NCBI GenBank assembly: GCA_022828125.1
Contig: JAJEJD010000006.1
Location: forward strand, 1-64,000
Direction of reading: 5' to 3'
DNA length: 64,000 nucleotides
Source of the DNA: a bacterium
Lineage (GTDB): Bacteria; UBA8248
Shown here: positions 34,332-42,780 of the stretch, one piece after another
Layout of the letters: each line of letters begins with the position of its first letter
How positions within the stretch are numbered: position 1 is the first letter of the stretch
Notes under the pieces: generated by a model
The model's input: the letters and a program-made list of their open reading frames with translations, nothing else
Told to the model about the DNA's origin: nothing
Databases searched by the model: none
Program-made: the position numbers and the translations under genes

Positions 34332-35216
34332 ATGTCTTCCGTATTGCCGCTTTTGAACATCGTCTTTCCGGTCATGGCTGTGATCGGGGTCGGCTTCCTC
34401 TACGGCCGCTGGAAAAAGCTCGACCCCAGGGTGCTGGCCGAGCTCGTCCTGTTCCTCCTCGCCCCCGCCGTGATGTTCGACGCCCTGGCGCGACAGGAGA
34501 TATTATGGGAGGAACTCATCAAGACGGGTGTCATCTCGACGCTGATTCATATTATTCCGGGCGCCGTCGCCTTGGCCGTCAAGCGCTGGGCGGGCATGAC
34601 GCAGCGCCCCTTCGTGCCCAGCGTGATGCTCATGAACTCCGTCTCGCTGCCCTATCCCCTGGCGCTTCTGGCATTCGGCGAGGAGGGTCTGGCGTACGTG
34701 GTGCTGCTCTCCATACCGAACGTCTTCATCTCCTTCACGCTGGGGATCATGGCCTACGGCGGCGGCGCGAGCGTCAGGGAACCCCTCAAGATGCCCGCCC
34801 TCTATGCGGCGATAGCGGGCATCATCGTGGCGATGACGGCGATTCCCGTGCCCAAGTTCATCCTGCGCTTCTCGCACCTGACCGGACGCGGCATGTTCCC
34901 GGTGGAGCTCTTCACGCTGGGCTACCGCCTCCGCTCCATCCGGGCGTCGGATTTCAGAATCAGCCTCCTGGTAGCGGCGCTCAGGTTCGGACTCGGCTTC
35001 GCGCTGGCCTGGGTGCTTTCGGAAGCTTTCGCGCTCACCGGCGCGTTGCGCGCATCGCTCTTCCTGATGTCGTGCAGTCCGCCCGCCGTGCTGAACTACA
35101 TCTTCGCCGAGCGCTACGGGGACGAAGGCTCCTTGGCCGCCTCCATCGTGTTCACGGGCACGGCGCTGAGCCTCGTCACCACGCCCCTGCTCCTGCTCTA
35201 TCTGGGGGTTTCATAA
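34332..35216 (+). CDS. AEC (auxin efflux carrier) family transporter
   Basis: In this 294-residue inner-membrane protein of about ten helices the first is LLNIVFPVMAVIGVGFLYG, followed by LVLFLLAPAVMFDALA; the second half has the FLMSCSPPAVLNYIFAERYG motif typical of the AEC fold. Family members export or import organic acids such as malate or malonate. I start at 34332 where the first helix begins; an ATG at 34284 is in frame but adds an unlikely hydrophilic leader. No operon partners are seen. Confidence 0.8.
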   Translation: MSSVLPLLNIVFPVMAVIGVGFLYGRWKKLDPRVLAELVLFLLAPAVMFDALARQEILWEELIKTGVISTLIHIIPGAVALAVKRWAGMTQRPFVPSVMLMNSVSLPYPLALLAFGEEGLAYVVLLSIPNVFISFTLGIMAYGGGASVREPLKMPALYAAIAGIIVAMTAIPVPKFILRFSHLTGRGMFPVELFTLGYRLRSIRASDFRISLLVAALRFGLGFALAWVLSEAFALTGALRASLFLMSCSPPAVLNYIFAERYGDEGSLAASIVFTGTALSLVTTPLLLLYLGVS

Positions 35217-35300
35217 GGGCGGGGATTGTTGACGAACCACGGCAATGGGGGTTGTTCAAAAATTCCCGATTTCAAAGGTTAGTGGTTTCGTCGGGCGATG

Positions 35301-35326
35301 GGGTGGACACACAGGTCCGCCCCTAC
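35301..35326. repeat. short palindrome ggtggacac...ggtccgcccctac
   Basis: This is the second copy of the 4981-5006 palindrome, two changes apart, sitting just downstream of the AEC-transporter gene next to a partial GTTG-AAAA element end near 35250. Confidence 0.6.
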
Positions 35327-35349
35327 AGGTGAAATTCAATTGAGGAACC

Positions 35350-35377
35350 GTAGGGACAGGTCGCGACCTGTCCCTAC
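35350..35377. repeat. 28-bp palindrome GTAGGGACAGG...
   Basis: This perfect palindrome, identical to the copy at 41040-41067, lies between convergent genes (AEC transporter and VTT protein). Confidence 0.75.
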
Positions 35378-35397
35378 AAGATTCCGCTGCCCCCTCA

Positions 35398-36111
35398 TCA
35401 GTCGTGATTGTCCCCCCGCCCGGCTTTTTCCTTGAGCCAGAGCCTGATGTTGTCCTGAAAATAGACCGCCGCCGCCCCGGCCACCACGGCGACGATGAGG
35501 AGCGCGACCACCATGCCGTATTGCTCCTCGTACATCCCCGCCCCCTGGATGCCCAGCATGATGGTGCCGGGGATCCTGCCGAGGCACGCGATGATCACGA
35601 ACGTCAGCGTCCTGAGCGGACTCAGACCCAGCAGGTAGCACATGTAGTCCTTGGGAAAGCCCGGGATCGAGAAGAAGACGAAGGCGAGAAAAGCGCCCCT
35701 GTTCGTGATGAGGAAATCGAACTTGTCCAGAATTTTGGGCGGGATGAGTTTTTCCACGAAGGGGCGGCCCAGCCTTCGCCCGATGTAGAACGCGAGGAAA
35801 CTGCCTATCGTCAGGCCGATGGTGCTCAGGATCGTCGCTGTGAGCGCGCCGTAGACATAGCCGCCCAGAAACCCCGTCAACTCGCCCGGTATGGGGGAGA
35901 AAACCACCTGGAGCACCTGCACGCCGATAAACACGGCCGGGCCCCAGGGGCCGTAGGAGTGAATCCAGTCCCTGAACCGCTCTTTCTTGTCCTGGAGCTT
36001 CACCAGGTACGCCCAGGCGTCGTCTATCTGCCCCCAGAAGAGGTAGGCGAGCAACGCCGCCGCCAGCAGGCACAGCCCCGCCGTCCACAGGATTTTCGTC
36101 TTGCCGTTCAA
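35398..36111 (-). CDS. VTT-domain (TVP38/TMEM64, DedA-like) membrane protein
   Basis: This 237-residue inner-membrane protein has an N-terminal helix (ILWTAGLCLLAAALLAYLFWG), then the VTT core with FSPIPGELTGFLGGYVYG and IGSFLAFYIGRRLG, and SIPGFPKDYMCYLLGLS near the third quarter. It is a paralogue of the protein at 1226-1942 but clearly diverged. I chose the TTG at 36111 because AGAGG lies seven bases upstream; upstream TTG codons lack a ribosome binding site. The function is unknown; VTT proteins may act in lipid transport. Confidence 0.85.
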   Translation of the reverse strand: MNGKTKILWTAGLCLLAAALLAYLFWGQIDDAWAYLVKLQDKKERFRDWIHSYGPWGPAVFIGVQVLQVVFSPIPGELTGFLGGYVYGALTATILSTIGLTIGSFLAFYIGRRLGRPFVEKLIPPKILDKFDFLITNRGAFLAFVFFSIPGFPKDYMCYLLGLSPLRTLTFVIIACLGRIPGTIMLGIQGAGMYEEQYGMVVALLIVAVVAGAAAVYFQDNIRLWLKEKAGRGDNHD

Positions 36112-36286
36112 CTCAGGACCTCTCCCGGGCGATGAAACGCTTTCAACCAAAGCGAACCATTACATACCACCGAATCCTCCTGCATGAGTAGCAAAAAAAC
36201 TCATATCCGCGCAATTGTTGACATCGAACCGCTCGCGCCCCAAGATCGGTGGTTCACGAAACACTTTTGCATCGCCTGGAGAAAAG

Positions 36287-37528
36287 ATGGCCGACGCTTG
36301 CCCGAACGCGCACCCTGAAGACAAAGGCACAGGATCCTCGTCCTCTGTGGAAAGCCGAATGAGCGCGGGTGGACTCACGGGCGCCGTCAAGGAACGCGCC
36401 CTGGCCCACGGTTTCGATCTGGCCGCCGTCGCCCCGCCCGCCCTGGGTGAGGCGCACGGGCGTTACATGGAGTGGGTCGAGCGGGGCTACGCGGGCGAGA
36501 TGAGCTATCTCGCCAGAAACCCCTATGTGCGCGGCGACCTGCGCCGCCTCTGGCCGGAGACGCGCGCCGCGCTCGTCGTCGCCATGCAGTACAAGCCCGA
36601 GCGCGAGACGCCTCACGCGGCGGGGCAGGGGAAAATCGCGCGCTACGCCCACGGCGGGGACTACCACAAGTTCATGAAAAAACGCCTCATCCGCGTCCTG
36701 CGCGATCTAAAGGAACTCGACCCCGGCGTCGAGGGCAGAAGCTACGTGGATACCGGGCCGGTTCTGGAGCGCGACCTGGCCGTCCTGGCGGGGTTGGGCT
36801 GGAAAGGGAAGAACTCGCTGCTCCTCTCGCGTCGGCTGGGGAGCTATTTCTTTTTGGGCTGCCTGCTCCTGAACCGCGTGCTTGAGGCGGACGAGCCCTT
36901 TTATGAGGAGCACTGCGGCACGTGCACGCGGTGCATCGACGATTGTCCGACAAACGCCATCGTCGCGCCCGGCGTGGTGGATGCGCGGCGCTGCATCTCC
37001 TATCTCACCATCGAGCTCAGGGGCCCGATTCCCAGAGAGCTTCGCGCTCCGGTGGGCGCGCATATTTTCGGCTGCGACATCTGCCAGGAAGTCTGCCCCT
37101 GGAACGACGACGTCCCTCATGCGCGCGAGCCGAGGTTCGACCCCCGCCCGGCGGCGCTCGATCCGCAGCTGCACGCGTTCGCCGCGATGGACGAGCGGCA
37201 GTTCCAGAAGGCGTTTCGCGGCACGCCCGTCATGCGCGCGCGCTACGGGGGGTTTCTGAGGAACGTCATCGTCGCCATCGGCAACACGGGCGGGGTGGAG
37301 AGCGTGGCGATTCTCACGCGCGCCCTCGAACACCGCGAGCCCCTCGCCCGCGGCCACGCTGCCTGGGCGCTCGCCCGGGTCGGCAAAAGAGTGCGCGATG
37401 AGCGCGCGCGCCTCGCCCTCGAAGCCCGGCTCGAAGTCGAAAGAGACGCCTGGGTGCGCGAGGAGATCGAACTGGCGCTTGGTGAATTTTCCTTGATGTC
37501 GTTGCCGGTTCTGGGGTGGGAGGAATAA
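36287..37528 (+). CDS. queG: epoxyqueuosine reductase
   Basis: This 413-residue protein catalyses the last step of queuosine tRNA modification, reducing epoxyqueuosine with a cobalamin and two [4Fe-4S] clusters. Visible features are the conserved YVDTGPVLERDLA (catalytic Asp155), the cluster motif CGTCTRCIDDCP (Cys210, 213, 216, 220) and CDICQEVCPWN (Cys263, 266, 270). A C-terminal HEAT-like repeat region (about 320-400) reaches the tRNA. I chose ATG 36287 with GGAG five bases upstream; an internal ATG at 36359 is also possible. It is a lone gene. Confidence 0.92.
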   Translation: MADACPNAHPEDKGTGSSSSVESRMSAGGLTGAVKERALAHGFDLAAVAPPALGEAHGRYMEWVERGYAGEMSYLARNPYVRGDLRRLWPETRAALVVAMQYKPERETPHAAGQGKIARYAHGGDYHKFMKKRLIRVLRDLKELDPGVEGRSYVDTGPVLERDLAVLAGLGWKGKNSLLLSRRLGSYFFLGCLLLNRVLEADEPFYEEHCGTCTRCIDDCPTNAIVAPGVVDARRCISYLTIELRGPIPRELRAPVGAHIFGCDICQEVCPWNDDVPHAREPRFDPRPAALDPQLHAFAAMDERQFQKAFRGTPVMRARYGGFLRNVIVAIGNTGGVESVAILTRALEHREPLARGHAAWALARVGKRVRDERARLALEARLEVERDAWVREEIELALGEFSLMSLPVLGWEE

Positions 37529-37659
37529 GAAACAATTAGTCTCAGTTATGAATATGTGAAAGTCTGTCGCACGCAACTTCAAGGAAGTCCTCTCTGCGAG
37601 ATTATTCCACTCGTACATTTTCGACTATAATGGAAACGACATTGCAAGGAGATCCACTG

Positions 37660-38331
37660 ATGGTTGCGACGACAGAAAATCTACTTGGTGTTGGGCTCTA
37701 CACTACCCGAGAGGCGGCATATTACGCGCAAGTTTCTCCTCATCTCGTAACACGGTGGTTCTACACTGATCCTGTATTAGAGTCAGGAGTCGACATACCC
37801 GAACAGCGCCTAATTACATTTGCTGATTTTATCCAACTTGGGGCCATCCGCACAGCTAGAAAAGAAGGTGTGTCTCTTGCAAAAATCAAGCAAGCCCTTA
37901 CATACGCTAAAGAACTGGGAATTGATCGCCCATTAGCCAGAAAATATGGAGAAGTCTGGCATATCGTAGGAAAGAACATTGTATTCAGGAGTGACCCCGA
38001 TAGTGAGAAATATTATCAGGCATCTGGGAGATCCAGAGGAAACTTAGTGATTCCAGCATTCGTAGAAATTTACCAAAGGAAAATTAGTTTTGATGAAACC
38101 TTTCTGGCAACGCAAATTCGTCCGTACAACTATAAAAACTGGAACATCCTCTTAGACCCCGAGGTTAGATTTGGAGAGCCCATAATCGAAGATTCCGGCT
38201 ACACAGTAAAAACACTTTGGTCAGCCGTTTCGTCCGAAGGAGGAATAGAACGCGCCGCCGATGTTTTTGGGGTAGAAATCGATGCGGTAGAAGCAGCTTG
38301 CAATTATGTGGACCATTACCTAGATAATTAA
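37660..38331 (+). CDS. DUF433-type antitoxin with N-terminal HTH
   Basis: This 223-residue protein starts with a MerR-like helix-turn-helix (LYTTREAAYYAQVSPHLVTRWF) and ends with a DUF433 domain (WNILLDPEVRFGEPIIEDSG ... GGIERAADVFGVEIDAVEAA). DUF433 proteins are antitoxins of PIN-like (VapC-like) toxins and repress their own operon. AAGGAG eight bases before ATG 37660 decides the start over an upstream ATG. The PIN-like toxin gene follows after 11 bases. The pair is clearly poorer in G+C than its neighbours, suggesting acquisition. Confidence 0.75.
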   Translation: MVATTENLLGVGLYTTREAAYYAQVSPHLVTRWFYTDPVLESGVDIPEQRLITFADFIQLGAIRTARKEGVSLAKIKQALTYAKELGIDRPLARKYGEVWHIVGKNIVFRSDPDSEKYYQASGRSRGNLVIPAFVEIYQRKISFDETFLATQIRPYNYKNWNILLDPEVRFGEPIIEDSGYTVKTLWSAVSSEGGIERAADVFGVEIDAVEAACNYVDHYLDN

Positions 38332-38342
38332 TTGCTGGCATC

Positions 38343-38786
38343 ATGACTGATCCTATCAAAATTCTTCTGGACGAATGTATTAGCAAGAAAATTGCTCTCC
38401 CGTTACAAGAACTCGCCGATAAGGACAGAAACAGAGACATTACTTTTGCTTCGATATTCGACCTGGGGTGGGATCACGAAAAAGATCCCGAATGGATTCC
38501 CAAAGCGGCAATGGATGGTTGGATAGTCATAAGCACGGATTGGGGCATCAAGAACAGAAGTGTTTCATTCAGGGTAATCTGCGAACAAAACGGAGTTACT
38601 TATGTCTTAATGACCAAATCCATCCTGCATGACAATCAATTTGAAAAAGCGTGTGCGATATTGCATGTAAAAGAGGACTTGTTCTCCCTCATCGTGGCCC
38701 CAAAAGGTTCCGGGTATTTACTTGCCGGAAAACCAGGAAAATATTTTCTAAGAACAACTCCTTTTAAGAGAATTATTCGGTCTTAA
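38343..38786 (+). CDS. PIN-like (DUF5615/VapC45-type) toxin
   Basis: In this 147-residue protein the N-terminus KILLDECIS places Asp10 and Glu11 at the first acidic position of a PIN-like nuclease, LGWDHEKD (Asp44) supplies another, and IVISTDWG (Asp66) the third. The pattern matches the PIN-like group encoded with DUF433 antitoxins. It would cleave RNA when unbound. It follows the antitoxin gene by 11 bases on the same strand. The low G+C of both genes sets them apart from the flanking chromosomal genes. Confidence 0.7.
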   Translation: MTDPIKILLDECISKKIALPLQELADKDRNRDITFASIFDLGWDHEKDPEWIPKAAMDGWIVISTDWGIKNRSVSFRVICEQNGVTYVLMTKSILHDNQFEKACAILHVKEDLFSLIVAPKGSGYLLAGKPGKYFLRTTPFKRIIRS

Positions 38787-38925
38787 AAAATTTACTCATC
38801 GAAGAACAGCATATATCCTCTCCCCCCCTCCAGCCGTTCCGGCGCGTTATCCGGTGTGCTAGAATCGTGGCCTCTAAAAACAACTCGGCGCCTACAAGCC
38901 GGTTCAGACACGATGGGAGCGCGCA

Positions 38926-39729
38926 ATGAAAACCGTATCCTTAAACGGAATCGATATCGCCTACCAGGAATCGGGGAGCGGGCCGCCGCTCCTGCTCCTG
39001 CACGGCTTTTCGCTGGATCACACCATCTGGGCGCCGCAGGTGGAAGCCCTGCAAAGAAGCTATCGCGTCCTGGTCCCCGACCTGCGCGGCATGGGGCGGA
39101 CGCCGCATTCGGGCGGGCAAATCACGGTCGTGATGATGGCCGACGACATGGCGGCGTTCCTGGGCGCGCTCGACATAACCGCCGCCGCCGTAGCGGGATT
39201 CTCGCTGGGCGGCTACATCCTGCTCGAGATGGTGCTCCGCCACCCGCTCAAGGTGCGCGCGTGCGGGTTCATCAGCACACGGGCGACGGCGGATACCGAA
39301 GAAGGGAAGAAGGTGCGCCTACAGCACATGCAGACCGTCATCGACGAGGGGATGGCGGGCTTCGCCGGGCATTTTCTAGAGAGCCTGTTCGCGCCCGACT
39401 ACATCGCCTCCCATCCGCTCGAAATCGAGGCCACGCAGAAGGTCGTGCTCTCCCAGATTCCGGAGTCCATCGCCTTGCTCATCGACGCGCTCAGGAGGCG
39501 CGAGGAGCTGACGCCGCGCCTCGGCGAAATCGCCGTCCCCTGCCTGGTGTTCGGCGGCACGGGCGACGCGCTGGTGCCGCACGCGCAGATGACCGCACTC
39601 CACGAGGGGCTGAGCGACTCCGTCATCGAGCTGGTGGAAGGCGCCGGCCACACGACGCCGTTCGAATGCGCGGACCGCGTGAGCTTCCAGCTCGACCAGA
39701 TGATGCAGCGCGCGGGCATGTGGATGTAG
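38926..39729 (+). CDS. alpha/beta hydrolase
   Basis: This 267-residue hydrolase has the oxyanion loop LLHGFSLD (25-31), the nucleophile elbow AGFSLGGYIL with Ser93 and a C-terminal GAGHTTPFE with the catalytic histidine near 246. The acid is probably Asp in GGTGDALVP. It resembles 3-oxoadipate enol-lactonase and related esterases by overall length, but the substrate is not known. GGGAG precedes the ATG. It is flanked by a toxin-antitoxin pair and a repeat cluster, so no operon context helps. Confidence 0.85.
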   Translation: MKTVSLNGIDIAYQESGSGPPLLLLHGFSLDHTIWAPQVEALQRSYRVLVPDLRGMGRTPHSGGQITVVMMADDMAAFLGALDITAAAVAGFSLGGYILLEMVLRHPLKVRACGFISTRATADTEEGKKVRLQHMQTVIDEGMAGFAGHFLESLFAPDYIASHPLEIEATQKVVLSQIPESIALLIDALRRREELTPRLGEIAVPCLVFGGTGDALVPHAQMTALHEGLSDSVIELVEGAGHTTPFECADRVSFQLDQMMQRAGMWM

Positions 39730-40078
39730 GCGCGAGCTGGATTCACTCCCCAGAAAATTTTTCCGTGAAATGGTGGAGACGATTGCTCCGCTTAAAAGAA
39801 TCCTGCAGGACACCCAAGCGAGGCCGTTGAAAAAACCGAAAAGGGAAAATTTGTTTGTGTGTAGGGGTCGCATACATGCGACCCTGGCTTTTTTCACCCA
39901 CTAGAAGGGCCGCATGTATGCGGCCCCTACAAAACCCGCTCCCCACTCGGCCTCGTCAAATCTTCGTTCATCGGGTTTTTTTCACCAACAACCTCAAGAG
40001 GGGAACGAAGTCTCCTTCTCCTCGCTCGGATCCATTTGTCGAATCACGAAATCTGGGCTTTTTTGACAACTCCATAAC
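39730..40078. other. repeat cluster between hydrolase and phosphatase genes
   Basis: No gene is present. It contains a GTTGAAAAA-type element (about 39824-40070) enclosing two palindromes with different centres, gggtcgcatacatgcgaccc (about 39865-39885) and gggccgcatgtatgcggccc (39907-39926), both with GTAGGGG or CCCCTAC edges. Confidence 0.65.
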
Positions 40079-40852
40079 CTACCCCCAGAAAACTCTTTCT
40101 CTCAGCCAGTCGATTTGCGCCGCAGGTGCTGCGAGGACGGGTTCGGGCGCGCGGCGTCCGTCGGCCAGGGCGGCGTAGTCGATTTCCGATCCCGAGAGGT
40201 AGGCGACGTTTCCCCCCGCGCGCTCGTAGATGAGGGCCCCGGCGGCGAAATCGTACGCGCGTATCGGCTCCATCAGAGTCCCGAAGGCCGAACCCGCCGC
40301 CGTGAGGCAGATATGACAGGCGGCGGATGCCAGCGCGAGAAAGCGCCCGGGGTATCGGTGAGAGAGACCTTCCACCACGCCGCACGGGACGAAGAGATAA
40401 TCATGCGCGCCGGGAACCTCCTGGCCGACTTGCGGCAGCGGCGCGCCGTTTCTCATGGCGGGTCCCGCCGCATCTGCGGTGAAAGTCTCTCCCAGCGCGG
40501 GCATGTGGACGACACCCGCCTCGACGCGGGAGCCTCTGAGGCACGCGACCGAGACCGCCCAGAAGGGGAGTCCTTTGAGATAAGGCCCTGTGCCGTCGAT
40601 GGGGTCTATCGCCCACCAGCGGGTATCCGGGCCGATATCGCCCGCGCTGCTTACACCGCTTTCTTCCGCGAGTATGGGATCGCCGGGATACGCCGCGCGA
40701 ATCGCCTCGATGATGATGCCCTCGACCTCCCTGTCGGCGCGCGAGACGATGCTGCGCCCCTTAGGTTCCGCCTCCACGCGGCCGAACAGCTCCACTGCGT
40801 GCGCGCCCGCCTTGCGCGCAATATCTTCGGTGAACGAAACGATGTCCGACAA
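40079..40852 (-). CDS. inositol monophosphatase family protein
   Basis: This 257-residue metal-dependent phosphatase has the metal and phosphate motifs LAEESG (Glu63, Glu64), DPIDGT (83-88) and AYDFAAGALI near 209, the three family signatures. Members dephosphorylate inositol phosphates, fructose-1,6-bisphosphate, PAP or histidinol phosphate; the exact substrate is not assignable. I chose the TTG at 40852 because AGAGGGG lies seven bases upstream and the protein begins at the usual family position. Repeat clusters lie on both sides. Confidence 0.87.
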   Translation of the reverse strand: MSDIVSFTEDIARKAGAHAVELFGRVEAEPKGRSIVSRADREVEGIIIEAIRAAYPGDPILAEESGVSSAGDIGPDTRWWAIDPIDGTGPYLKGLPFWAVSVACLRGSRVEAGVVHMPALGETFTADAAGPAMRNGAPLPQVGQEVPGAHDYLFVPCGVVEGLSHRYPGRFLALASAACHICLTAAGSAFGTLMEPIRAYDFAAGALIYERAGGNVAYLSGSEIDYAALADGRRAPEPVLAAPAAQIDWLRERVFWG

Positions 40853-41218
40853 CCGGTTTCCCCTCTGTCTTGAAAACTCCGAGCCGCGCGCATGATGGAG
40901 GAGGCTCTGCGCCATCGCAAGGGCCGTGCGGGCGCGAGGCTGTAAGGCCGCTTAAAAAGTTACCCTAAGAGGTTCTTGCCCCCAATCGAGAATGTTCACC
41001 GTCATTCCGGCGAAACAGAAAATGCCTAGACCGTCTTTGGTAGGGACAGGTCGCGACCTGTCCCTACGGATCTCCCCCGGTCGGTTCCATACGCCGAATC
41101 ACGAAATCAGCTTTTTCAACAGCCCCGTGCGCAAGACCCGAATCATCGACAAAAGGGGGATGAATTGCTAAAAGAGGGAAAATTCGACCGCTTCACGGAA
41201 TTCATAGGAGACTCATCC
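40853..41218. other. repeat-bearing spacer ahead of the GlcG-like gene
   Basis: No gene is seen. It contains a GTTGAAAAAG-family element (about 40951-41128, left end degenerate, right end ctttttcaacagcccc), a half dRS3-like unit near 41000 and the 28-bp palindrome at 41040-41067. Confidence 0.6.
41040..41067. repeat. 28-bp palindrome GTAGGGACAGG...
   Basis: This perfect palindrome is identical to 35350-35377 and nested inside a GTTGAAAAAG-family element. Confidence 0.75.
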
Positions 41219-41656
41219 ATGCCATTCGCCCGGACCCATCGACTCACCACCAAGGGAGCCAAACAGATGATGGCCGCCGCCATCGCCAAGGCGGAGGAGT
41301 TCGGCATCCCCGTCACCGTGGCCATCGCCGATGCGGGCGGACACCTCGTCCTGCTGGAGCGCATGGACGGCGGGCGCTTCCACACGGTCCACTCATCCAC
41401 CACCAAGGCGGTGTGCTCGGCCTCGAACAAGCGGCCCACCACCACGCAGGGCGCGCAGGCCCAACACCTGGATACCGCGCACGCGCTGGGCCTTGCTCTG
41501 GCAGCAGGACCCGAGCGGTGGACGGCGATGGAGGGCGGTTTCCCGATTCTCTATGAGGGCGAGTGCCTGGGCGGCATCGGCGTGAGCGGAGGCGACTGGG
41601 AGCAGGACGAAGCCATCGCGCGCGTGGCCGTAGAGGCCGTGGGCGCTTCTTTCTGA
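41219..41656 (+). CDS. GlcG/HbpS heme-binding family protein
   Basis: This 145-residue protein is of the DUF336 (GlcG/HbpS/PduO C-terminal) family: LTTKGAKQMMAAAIAKAEEF, PVTVAIADAGGHLVLLERMDG, the helix-turn STTKAVCSASNKRP and GGFPILYEGECLGGIGVSG. Members are small oligomeric proteins, some binding heme or cobalamin, often found next to glycolate or diol metabolism genes. GGAGA seven bases upstream favours ATG 41219. The oxidoreductase gene follows about 90 bases downstream on the same strand. The function here is unknown. Confidence 0.82.
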   Translation: MPFARTHRLTTKGAKQMMAAAIAKAEEFGIPVTVAIADAGGHLVLLERMDGGRFHTVHSSTTKAVCSASNKRPTTTQGAQAQHLDTAHALGLALAAGPERWTAMEGGFPILYEGECLGGIGVSGGDWEQDEAIARVAVEAVGASF

Positions 41657-41748
41657 TTTCAGGACATCGCTTCGGGCGGCTTTTCAGGATACCCGCAATA
41701 ACATGATTCGTCGTTTCAATCTGCGTATATGAAGGAGTCATACCGACA

Positions 41749-42762
41749 ATGAGTTCCAAGCCCCTTAAGGTGGCCTCGCTCGGCATGGGCTGGTGGTCGG
41801 ACGTTCTGGCCGACGCTATCGGCCGGACCGACAAGATAGAGATTGCCGCCTGCTTCACGCGTTCGGAAGACAAGCGCGCGGCCTTCGCCAAAAAATACGG
41901 CTGTGAACCGGCGGAGAGCTATGAGGAAATCCTTGCGGACGATTCTATCGAGGCCATCATCAACACCACGCCGAACCACGTTCACCTGGAATCCACAAAG
42001 GCGGCGGCCGAGGCGGGCAAGCACGTTTTTCTGGACAAGCCCATCGCCCACACGGTCGCGGACGGCAAGGCGCTCACCCGCGCCTGTGCGGATGCCGGCG
42101 TAGTGCTCGCCATCGGCTATCAGAGGCGGCGGGAGAACCATTTCCGCTGGATCAGGGAGAAGATAGACGCGGGCGAGTTCGGCAGGCTCGTACAGGCGGA
42201 ATGCAACATCAGCAGGGACAGGGAGGGCCAGTTCGAACTCGGCCACTGGCGCTACCAGGCAGACGCGATGCCGGGCGGCGTCATGCTCCAGATAGGCATT
42301 CACTACACCGACGTGCTGACCTACATCATGGGTCCCATCGCCGCCGTCTCGGGCCGGACGGCGCAACTCGTCCTGCCCGGCGACAACCCCGACGTGGCGA
42401 ACCTGATCCTCGAGCACGAATCGGGCGCCATTTCGAACCTCACGGCGAGCTACGCCTCGGCGTCGGAGTATTACCTCATGAACATCTACGGGAAGACGGC
42501 CACGGCCTACTACACGCTCTTCGACGGCCTGCGCGTCCTCTACCGGGGAGAGAAGGCGCCGCAGGCGGTGGCGTGTGAGAAGAACGACACCATCAGGGAA
42601 GAACTCGAGGAATTCGCGGACGCCGTTCGCGGAGGCGCTGCGCCCGAGATGGAAGGCGACGCCGCCACATCCTCGCTCGCCGTCATCCGCGCGGGCGTGC
42701 GTTCAGCACGCGAGGGACGCCGGGTGGAGGTCGCCGAAATCCTGGAAGACGAGAACGAATAG
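41749..42762 (+). CDS. Gfo/Idh/MocA family NAD(P)-dependent oxidoreductase
   Basis: This 337-residue protein has a Rossmann domain (ASLGMGWWSDVL near 9-20; note the second glycine position before WW), the conserved lysine in FLDKPIAHT (Lys97) and a C-terminal alpha/beta domain (GGVMLQIGIHYTDVLTYIMG) that builds the substrate site. The family oxidises or reduces sugars, inositol and similar polyols. The neighbouring GlcG-like and hydrolase genes may form one transcript (gap of 18 bases downstream), suggesting a short catabolic operon. The substrate cannot be specified. Confidence 0.88.
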   Translation: MSSKPLKVASLGMGWWSDVLADAIGRTDKIEIAACFTRSEDKRAAFAKKYGCEPAESYEEILADDSIEAIINTTPNHVHLESTKAAAEAGKHVFLDKPIAHTVADGKALTRACADAGVVLAIGYQRRRENHFRWIREKIDAGEFGRLVQAECNISRDREGQFELGHWRYQADAMPGGVMLQIGIHYTDVLTYIMGPIAAVSGRTAQLVLPGDNPDVANLILEHESGAISNLTASYASASEYYLMNIYGKTATAYYTLFDGLRVLYRGEKAPQAVACEKNDTIREELEEFADAVRGGAAPEMEGDAATSSLAVIRAGVRSAREGRRVEVAEILEDENE

Positions 42763-42780
42763 CCATTCAAGGGAGAAAAC

